64,000 bases of DNA from Alphaproteobacteria bacterium. Its GTDB lineage: Bacteria; Pseudomonadota; Alphaproteobacteria; Rhizobiales; Devosiaceae. The stretch spans positions 60,347 through 124,346 of the forward strand of contig JAHJWO010000050.1 of NCBI GenBank assembly GCA_018828145.1, given 5' to 3'. The position numbers and the translations under genes are program-made. The notes beneath the pieces were generated by a model. The model saw nothing but the letters and a program-made list of their open reading frames with translations. It had not been told where the DNA came from and ran no database searches. This document shows, one piece after another, positions 58,325-64,000 of this stretch (position 1 is its first letter; every line of letters starts with the position of its first letter).

Positions 58325-59400
58325 CAGCTGGCTGTCCTGCGCGAGACCTGGTCGGCCAGCCTTATGCCGGCGCGGGCACGGCGCGCCCAGTCCGAGCTGT
58401 CATCGAGGCCGAGATACTGCGTCCACCAGTGGCGCGCGGCGCCGAGGTCGCCGGCATCATATTCGAGCGCGCCGAGGTTATAGATGGCGTCGGCAAAGCC
58501 GGGGTCGAGCTCGGCCGCGCGCGCCAGATGCTGCCGGGCGGCGGCGATGCGGCCCATGTCGCGCAGCAGGCCGCCATAGTTGAACCAGGCCTCGATGAAG
58601 TGCGGGTCGCGCTTGAGGGCGGTGGCATAGGCCAGGGCCGCGCCATCGAGGTCGTCCAGTTTGCGCAGGCAATTGCCGAGATTGAAGGGCGCGGTGGCGT
58701 CGCTGCCGTCGATGGCGGCGCAATGGGCGTAGAGCGTGGCGGCTTCGGCGAAGAGCTCGGCCGCCTCGGCATTTTCGGCCAGGCCGAAATAGTCCTCGGC
58801 CTCGTCCGCCGTGTCGAGCAGCGGCAGCAGGCGCTGGCCGTCGAGTTCGGCGAGCGAATGGGCGTCGCTGGTGAGGATCTTGTCGGCCCCGGTCTGCAGC
58901 GTCAGCGCGGTCAGCGAGCCCACCGGCCCGATCTGGTGGATGGAGCGCGCTATGGCGCTCCAGCTGGCGCCGGTGGCGACAAGGCCGGCATATTTTCTGG
59001 CGAGGAGCATGTCGCGAAAGGAATAGGGCGGGCCGTGATGCTCGAAGGCGTCGAACAGGGTCAGCAGGTCGAGCGTGTCGCCGCTGAGGCCGGACTGGTC
59101 GAGCATGGACTGCCGGCCGAGATCGGCGGGCGGGCTGGCGGGGAGGCTGCCCAAAGTGCGCAGGAAGGCGTTCTCGCTGAGCAGGGGCGCGCCGCTGTCG
59201 CGTGCGGCCGCGATGCGCTGCTCGATCTCGCCTTCGCCCAGGCGCGACAGCAGGGTGCGGCCGATGACGATGCGCGTGGTGCCGCGGGTGATGCTGCGAT
59301 GCAGCCGGCCGCCGCGCGAGGCGACCAGCTTCGCGGCCAGGCGGAGCGGGAAGGCCCTGAGCGCCCCCACGACGCCATAGCTTTGCCCGCTTGCCGGCAT
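58324..59400 (-). CDS. TPR protein with BRCT-like N-terminus
   Basis: The 358 residues divide in three. The N-terminal part (about 7-90) looks like a BRCT domain: YGVVGALRAFPLRLAAKLV, then GGRLHRSITRGTTRIVIG, where the Gly-Gly and Thr-x-x-hydrophobic pattern is typical. The middle (about 105-175) has SFRDMLLARKYAGLVATGAS, resembling a MerR-like helix-turn-helix. The C-terminal part (about 215-345) holds three or four tetratricopeptide repeats (ATAPFNLGNCLRKLDDLDGA, FIEAWFNYGGLLRDMGRI). It lies 4 bases from ku in a LigD operon, and BRCT domains act as phosphopeptide- and DNA-end-binding modules, so a scaffold role in end joining is proposed (inference). Confidence 0.75.
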   Translation of the reverse strand: MPASGQSYGVVGALRAFPLRLAAKLVASRGGRLHRSITRGTTRIVIGRTLLSRLGEGEIEQRIAAARDSGAPLLSENAFLRTLGSLPASPPADLGRQSMLDQSGLSGDTLDLLTLFDAFEHHGPPYSFRDMLLARKYAGLVATGASWSAIARSIHQIGPVGSLTALTLQTGADKILTSDAHSLAELDGQRLLPLLDTADEAEDYFGLAENAEAAELFAEAATLYAHCAAIDGSDATAPFNLGNCLRKLDDLDGAALAYATALKRDPHFIEAWFNYGGLLRDMGRIAAARQHLARAAELDPGFADAIYNLGALEYDAGDLGAARHWWTQYLGLDDSSDWARRARAGIRLADQVSRRTAS

Positions 59401-59404
59401 GCGA

Positions 59405-60307
59405 TCAGGCCTTCTTCTTGGACGCCGCTTTCGGTGCCGTTGCCTTGCTGGCTTCGAGCGCTGCCTTGAGCGAGACCTTGGCGGCCGATTCCTTGGCGGG
59501 CGCAGGCGCCTTGGCCTTGCTCCTGGCGGCGGGCTTGGCCTCGCCGAGGCTGGCCTTGAGCGCGTCCATCAGATTGATGACATTGCCGCGTTCCGGGGCC
59601 GCCGCGATGATCGGATTGTGGCCCTTGAGCTTCTCGCGGATCATGGCCATCAGCGCCAGCTCGTAGCGATCCTCGTAGTCCTTGGGATTGAAGGTGGTGA
59701 CCTTCTGCTCGATGAGCTTCTGGGCGAGGTCGAGCATTTCCTGCTCCGGCTTGCCCACCGGGATATTGTCGAAATACTCGGCCGTGCCGCGCACCTCGTT
59801 GGGGTTGCGCAAGGTGGTGACGAACATGCCGTTTTCGCGCGCGCCGATGGTGACGACGCGCTCGCGATTGGTCAGCACCAGGCGGGCAATGGCGACCTTG
59901 CCGCTCTTGCGCAGGGCTTCACGCAGCACGACGAAGGTCTCTTCGGCCATGGCGCCGTCGGGCGCCAGGTAATAGGGCGCGTCCTGGTAGAGCACGTCGA
60001 CTTCGCCGGCATCGACGAAGGCTTCGATATTCATCGTGTGGTTGGATTCGATGCGCACGGCTTCGAGATCGGCATCATCGATGATGATATATTGCTTGGG
60101 CTCGTATTCGTAGCCGCGCACCAGATCGCTGCGCTCGACCAGGCCCAGTTCGGGATCGACCGCCTTCATGTTGATGCGGTTATGCGTGTCCTTGTGCAGC
60201 TGATTGAAGCTGATGCGCTCCGAGGCGCTGGTCGCCGGAAACAGTTTGACCGGACAGCTGACCAGGCTCAGCCTCAGTTGACCCTTCCAGCTTGCTCTTG
60301 GAGCCAT
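59405..60307 (-). CDS. ku: Ku protein, non-homologous end joining
   Basis: A 300-residue prokaryotic Ku. It begins RASWKGQLRLSLVSCPVKLFPA, the family signature, and continues with RGYEYEPKQYIIIDDADLEAV and EYFDNIPVG. The C-terminal ~50 residues are a Lys/Ala-rich, histone-like tail, which in other Ku proteins modulates DNA binding and LigD contact. It forms a homodimeric ring on double-strand ends and recruits LigD, encoded immediately upstream in the operon (37 bases). Confidence 0.97.
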   Translation of the reverse strand: MAPRASWKGQLRLSLVSCPVKLFPATSASERISFNQLHKDTHNRINMKAVDPELGLVERSDLVRGYEYEPKQYIIIDDADLEAVRIESNHTMNIEAFVDAGEVDVLYQDAPYYLAPDGAMAEETFVVLREALRKSGKVAIARLVLTNRERVVTIGARENGMFVTTLRNPNEVRGTAEYFDNIPVGKPEQEMLDLAQKLIEQKVTTFNPKDYEDRYELALMAMIREKLKGHNPIIAAAPERGNVINLMDALKASLGEAKPAARSKAKAPAPAKESAAKVSLKAALEASKATAPKAASKKKA

Positions 60308-60344
60308 CGCCGCCTCCTACGCGTACGCAGTTCACCACAGTAAT

Positions 60345-62774
60345 TCATGGCGCCAAATCCCGTGCTGACTCGTTAATGTCGGCCCAGGGGTCGCCCGATG
60401 TGGTTAACAAACCCGGAAGCGAAGAGTAATTCAGGTCCGTGGGAGAGTCGATGGACTCAAGATCGCGCCAATCGATTGGCGTCGATGCCGGCAGGTGCGG
60501 GCGGGCGCGCAGCGAATAGGCCGCGACTGCTGTCGCGCTGCGCGCATTGCGGTGGTAGTCGATGAAGATGCGGCCCTTGCGGTTCTGCTCGCCCATGGTG
60601 GTGGTGAAGGTGTCCCGGCCGGTGGCGGCAAGCCTCGTCGCGATACTGGCGCAGGCCGCGTGCGTCTGTTTCCAGGTTAGTTTCGGGGTGGTGGGCACCA
60701 CGATATGGACGCCCTTGCCCCCGGAGGTCTTGACGAAGGGCACGAGGCCCATGCTTTCGAGCTCGCCGCGCAGGTGTACCGCCGCATTGACCACGTCACG
60801 CCAGGCAACGCCCTCGCCGGGGTCGAGGTCGAAGATCACCCGGTCGGGTCTGTCGAGATGGCTCTGATGCGTGCCCCAGGCATGGAATTCGACCACGCCG
60901 AACTGCGCCAGCGCCAGATAGGCCTTGGCGTCCTCGACCGCGATATAGGTCTGTTTCTCGCCATCGGAATTCTCGGTGACGAAGCTCTTGATCGTTCCCG
61001 GCATGCCGGTGAAGGGGTGGCGCTGGAAGAAGCAGTCCTGCGGCTTGCCGGTCGGGCAGCGGAACAGCGAGACCGGGCGGTCGAACAGATGGGGCAGCAT
61101 GTAGTCGCCCACCGCCGCGTAATAGACGGCGATCTCCAGCTTGGTCGGGCCGGACTTGCCGAACAGGCGGCGGGTGGGATTGGTCACCCAGATGCCGGCG
61201 AGGTCCGCATCGGAGACGATGCGCTTGCGCGGCGCCGTCACGGCTGTCGTCAACTCCGCTTCGCGCAGGCCCTTGAATACCGCGTGGCGCAGCATGCCGT
61301 CGCTGGTGATGGTGGCATATTGCACCCGCGCCTTGAGCGTCGGCCTGACCGGCAGGATGTCCTTGGGCGCGCCGTCCAGCTTGTCGTCGATGCGCAGGGC
61401 TTCGAGGCGGCGCACCAGGTCCTTCATAGTGGCGGCATCAAAGCCGGTGCCGACCTTGCCGCGATAGACCAGGTCCTCGCCGACCCATTCGGCCATGGCC
61501 AGGGCGCCGATGCCGCCATTGGCCTCGCTCACGCTATAGCCGCCAATGACGAAGTCGCCTGTCTTGAGCGCCTTGATCTTGAGCCAGGTGCTGCCGCGGC
61601 CGCCGATGTATTTACCGTCGGAACGCTTGGAGACGATGCCCTCCAGTCCGAGCTCCGAAGCATGGTCATAAAGCGGTCGGCCGTCGCCTTCGACATGGTC
61701 GCTGAACTGGATGGCCGAGCGCCCGCTGACATGGCCGGCCAGCAGTTGCGCCAAAAGCGCCTTGCGCTTTATGAGCGGCACGGCACGCAGGTCCCAGCCG
61801 TCGAGATGCAGCAGGTCGAAGGCATAAAAGACCAGCCTGTTGCCGGCGCCCGTCGAGAGCGCATCCTGCAGCTTGCCGAAGCGGCTGATACCCTTGTCGT
61901 CGAGCACGACGATCTCGCCATCGATCACGGCCTCCCGACAGTTGAGCGCGGCGAAGGCCGCGGGCAGGTCGCCATAGCGCCTGGTCCAGTCGAGCCCGCC
62001 GCGGGTGATGAGCCGCGCCGCGCCGCCATCGAGGAAGGCCAGGGTGCGATAGCCGTCGAACTTGATCTCGTGCAGCCAGGGGCCTTCCCTGGGCGGGGCC
62101 GCGGCGGGGCTGGCCAACTGCATTTCGGCTGTCGCGGGCATTGGCGTCTTCACAGCTCCGACGACCTTGCCGGGCTGCGGCTTGCTGCGCTTGACCGGGG
62201 CAGGGGGCGGCGCCACCAGTTCCTCGATCCGCCTGCCGGATTTGACGCTTTCGGGGCGCTCGAGGAGAATGTCGATCTCGGTGCTCATGGCCGGGTCGCG
62301 TTCCTTGAACAGCAGCCAGGCCTCCTTGCCCTTGTCTTCTGGCTTGCCCTTGAGCCGGGTCAGCATCCAGCCGCCGCGCAGCTTCTGCCCCACGAGGCGG
62401 AATTTGAAGGCCCCCTTTGCGAGATCGGCAACAGGGTCGCCCATCGGCGCCCAGGTGCCGGTATCCCAGACGATCATGGGGCCGCCGCCATATTCGCCTT
62501 CCGGGATCACTCCCTCAAAGTCGATATACTCGATCGGGTGATCCTCGGTCGCCGCGGCGAAGCGCTTGTCGGCGGGATTGAGCGAGGGGCCCTTGGGCAC
62601 GGCCCAGCTTTTCAGCACGCCGCCCAGTTCGAGCCGCAGGTCGTAGTGGTCGGCACTGGCCGAATGCTTGTGCACGACAAAGCGGCTCTCCCCGTCGGCT
62701 ACCGTGCCGACAGGTTCGGTTGTCCTCGTGAAATTGCGCTTGCCCCGATAGTTCTCGAGCTTCTTGTCGACCAT
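60345..62774 (-). CDS. ligD: DNA ligase D (phosphoesterase-ligase-polymerase)
   Basis: A complete 809-residue LigD with all three domains. The 3'-phosphoesterase domain (about 10-180) has RFVVHKHSASADHYDLRLEL with the active-site His and Asp residues. The ATP-dependent ligase domain (about 220-520) has the adenylated Lys238 in HEIKFDGYR, then DGEIVVLD and EGIVSKR. The polymerase/primase domain (about 540-800) has VIFDLDPGEG near 645 and KTSGGKGVHIVVP. The order phosphoesterase-ligase-polymerase is the Rhizobiales/Pseudomonas type. It repairs double-strand breaks with Ku. It lies first in a five-gene minus-strand operon. Confidence 0.97.
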   Translation of the reverse strand: MVDKKLENYRGKRNFTRTTEPVGTVADGESRFVVHKHSASADHYDLRLELGGVLKSWAVPKGPSLNPADKRFAAATEDHPIEYIDFEGVIPEGEYGGGPMIVWDTGTWAPMGDPVADLAKGAFKFRLVGQKLRGGWMLTRLKGKPEDKGKEAWLLFKERDPAMSTEIDILLERPESVKSGRRIEELVAPPPAPVKRSKPQPGKVVGAVKTPMPATAEMQLASPAAAPPREGPWLHEIKFDGYRTLAFLDGGAARLITRGGLDWTRRYGDLPAAFAALNCREAVIDGEIVVLDDKGISRFGKLQDALSTGAGNRLVFYAFDLLHLDGWDLRAVPLIKRKALLAQLLAGHVSGRSAIQFSDHVEGDGRPLYDHASELGLEGIVSKRSDGKYIGGRGSTWLKIKALKTGDFVIGGYSVSEANGGIGALAMAEWVGEDLVYRGKVGTGFDAATMKDLVRRLEALRIDDKLDGAPKDILPVRPTLKARVQYATITSDGMLRHAVFKGLREAELTTAVTAPRKRIVSDADLAGIWVTNPTRRLFGKSGPTKLEIAVYYAAVGDYMLPHLFDRPVSLFRCPTGKPQDCFFQRHPFTGMPGTIKSFVTENSDGEKQTYIAVEDAKAYLALAQFGVVEFHAWGTHQSHLDRPDRVIFDLDPGEGVAWRDVVNAAVHLRGELESMGLVPFVKTSGGKGVHIVVPTTPKLTWKQTHAACASIATRLAATGRDTFTTTMGEQNRKGRIFIDYHRNARSATAVAAYSLRARPHLPASTPIDWRDLESIDSPTDLNYSSLPGLLTTSGDPWADINESARDLAP

Positions 62775-62839
62775 GGGCGAAATCTACATGGGATTTGCCC
62801 GGGAGCCAGCGACTTGTGCGGCAATTCCCCCGCGCCGGT

Positions 62840-64000
62840 TCACACCGCCAGGGAATGCCGCGCTGCCCCGGTCGCCAGATAGGTGTCGAACCTGGCGGCG
62901 ATGGCGCGCACGAAGGGGCGGCCGCGTTCGGTGACGCTGAAGCAGTCGGCGTGGGCGCGGGTCAGGCCGTCGGGATCGGTCGCGGCGATGATGCCGGCGG
63001 CGTCGAACAGGGTCTCGCCCGCGGCGCCGAACTGGCGCAATTCTTCGCGCCGCAGCGCGAAGCGGCAGAGCAGGGCCTCGATGGCAAAGCCATGCAGCCG
63101 GTCCGCCGGGCTCAGGGCAAAGCCGCGCGTCGTTGCGCCGCCCCCGGCCAGTACGGATTTCTGATAGTCGCCGGTGGGCGTGATGTTCTGCACATAGCCC
63201 TGCGGCAGTTGCCCGATGGCCGAGGCACCCAGGCCGATCAGCATATCGGCGCGATCATCCGTGTAGCCCTGGAAATTGCGGCGCAGGCGGCCGGCGGCGG
63301 CGGCGAGGGCCAGGCTGTCGGTTGGGCGGGCAAAATGGTCGAAGCCGATCGATTGCAGGCCGCCGGCATTGAGCAGCCCGGCCGCCAGCTGGGACTGGGC
63401 GAAGCGCGCATGAATGTCGGGCAGGGCTTCATCGGGGATCATCTGCTGGTGCTTCTTCATCCAGGGCACATGGGCATAGCCAAAGAGCGCGGTGCGGTCC
63501 GGCGCCAGCGACAGCACCTGACCAATGGTGGCCTCGATGCTGTCCAGCGTCTGATACGGCAGGCCATAAAGCACATCCACATTGACCGAGTGGACGCCGC
63601 GCGCCCGCACGGAATCGATGACATGCCTGGTCTGTTCGAAACTCTGCAGCCGGTTGATGGCGCGCTGCACGCGCACGTCGAAATCCTGCACGCCGACGCT
63701 GGCGCGGGTCAGCCCGAAGAGCGCCATGGCGTCGAAGCGGTCTTCGCCCAGATCGTTGGGGTCGATCTCGATGCTGATCTCTGCATGGGGAGCGATGGTG
63801 AAGCGCGCGGCGAGCCGGGCCTTGAGGATCGCCATATCGGCCGCTGTCAGCATGGTGGGCGAGCCGCCGCCAAGATGGATCGCGGTCACCACGCCCCGTC
63901 CGCCCAGCTGGTCGGCGACCCAGTCGATCTCGGCATGGAGTGCCTCGAGATAATGGGCGATGGGTTCATAGCGCAGCGTGTGCTTGGTGTGGCAGCCGCA
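62840..64000 (-). CDS. hemN: HemN-type oxygen-independent coproporphyrinogen III oxidase, N-terminus cut off
   Basis: The frame stays open to the window edge, giving 386 residues of a protein of about 450. The visible start reads CGCHTKHT, which is the second half of the radical-SAM cluster motif CxxxCxxCxC of HemN; the window ends inside it. Next come VVTAIHLGGGSPTML with the SAM-binding Gly-rich motif, VGVQDF, VNVDVLYGLPYQT and the C-terminal HemN domain (GLGASAIGQLPQGYVQN). The intact enzyme decarboxylates coproporphyrinogen III to protoporphyrinogen IX without oxygen. The long CGCxxK-type form matches true HemN rather than HemW. It is upstream of ligD on the same strand with a 65-base gap. 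Confidence 0.93.
   Translation of the reverse strand, partial: CGCHTKHTLRYEPIAHYLEALHAEIDWVADQLGGRGVVTAIHLGGGSPTMLTAADMAILKARLAARFTIAPHAEISIEIDPNDLGEDRFDAMALFGLTRASVGVQDFDVRVQRAINRLQSFEQTRHVIDSVRARGVHSVNVDVLYGLPYQTLDSIEATIGQVLSLAPDRTALFGYAHVPWMKKHQQMIPDEALPDIHARFAQSQLAAGLLNAGGLQSIGFDHFARPTDSLALAAAAGRLRRNFQGYTDDRADMLIGLGASAIGQLPQGYVQNITPTGDYQKSVLAGGGATTRGFALSPADRLHGFAIEALLCRFALRREELRQFGAAGETLFDAAGIIAATDPDGLTRAHADCFSVTERGRPFVRAIAARFDTYLATGAARHSLAV

Overview
The window looks like chromosome from a high-GC alphaproteobacterium of the order Hyphomicrobiales, probably Devosia-like. This is inferred from base composition, dense ATGA/TGATG-coupled operons, many ABC and TRAP importers, a Ku/LigD operon and an RTX/type I secretion locus; no rRNA marker is present to confirm it. 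Gene density is very high and only one gap exceeds 300 bases. I saw no tRNA, rRNA, insertion sequence, phage gene, CRISPR array or replication origin.

Layout. (1) 3-7789: a type I secretion locus with a 5'-truncated RTX protein, a PrtD-type ABC exporter, a second RTX protein carrying an N-terminal membrane segment, and a HlyD-type adaptor. (2) 8067-11663: a sulfur cluster with an exported rhodanese and a YeeE/YedE transporter, followed by a Cys/Pro-rich anchored protein, a His-rich unknown and a small acidic protein. (3) 11844-18651: a DctB/DctD-like two-component system that reads into a TAXI-type TRAP importer through a textbook sigma-54 promoter with two palindromic upstream sites. (4) 18656-29020: ketone-body metabolism. 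A PAS-LuxR regulator is divergent from a CoA-transferase (A and B), a thiolase and a PAS-containing sigma-54 activator. A second sigma-54 promoter then precedes 3-hydroxybutyrate dehydrogenase and a complete branched-chain-type ABC importer.

(5) 29177-40836: degradation of lignin-type aromatics. It holds VanA/VanB demethylase genes with a GntR regulator, a DctPQM TRAP importer downstream of an enoyl-CoA hydratase, a MarR regulator, and a divergent operon for an acyl-CoA (feruloyl-CoA-like) synthetase, thiolase, short-chain dehydrogenase and thioesterase. Two near-identical inverted repeats (ATTGTT-N9-AACAAT) in front of the two CoA-enzyme operons look like the MarR operators. Together the enzymes can take a hydroxycinnamate through a full beta-oxidation cycle to a benzoate and on by demethylation.

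(6) 41091-56902: a glycoconjugate-utilisation operon with a GH38 alpha-mannosidase, a PHP-type metallohydrolase, a LacI regulator, a five-gene peptide/oligosaccharide ABC importer, a HAD hydrolase fused to a domain with a necrosis-protein-like motif, and a large unrecognised protein. LacI-like palindromes lie before the mannosidase and before the binding-protein gene. (7) 56910-62774, minus strand: LigD, Ku, a BRCT-like/TPR protein, an alpha/beta hydrolase and exonuclease III in one compact operon, i.e. non-homologous end joining with candidate accessory factors. (8) 62840-64000: the C-terminal part of a HemN-type enzyme that runs off the window.

The recurring theme is substrate-specific uptake, catabolism and a local regulator packed together. 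In five places the sequence itself supplies the likely regulator binding site.
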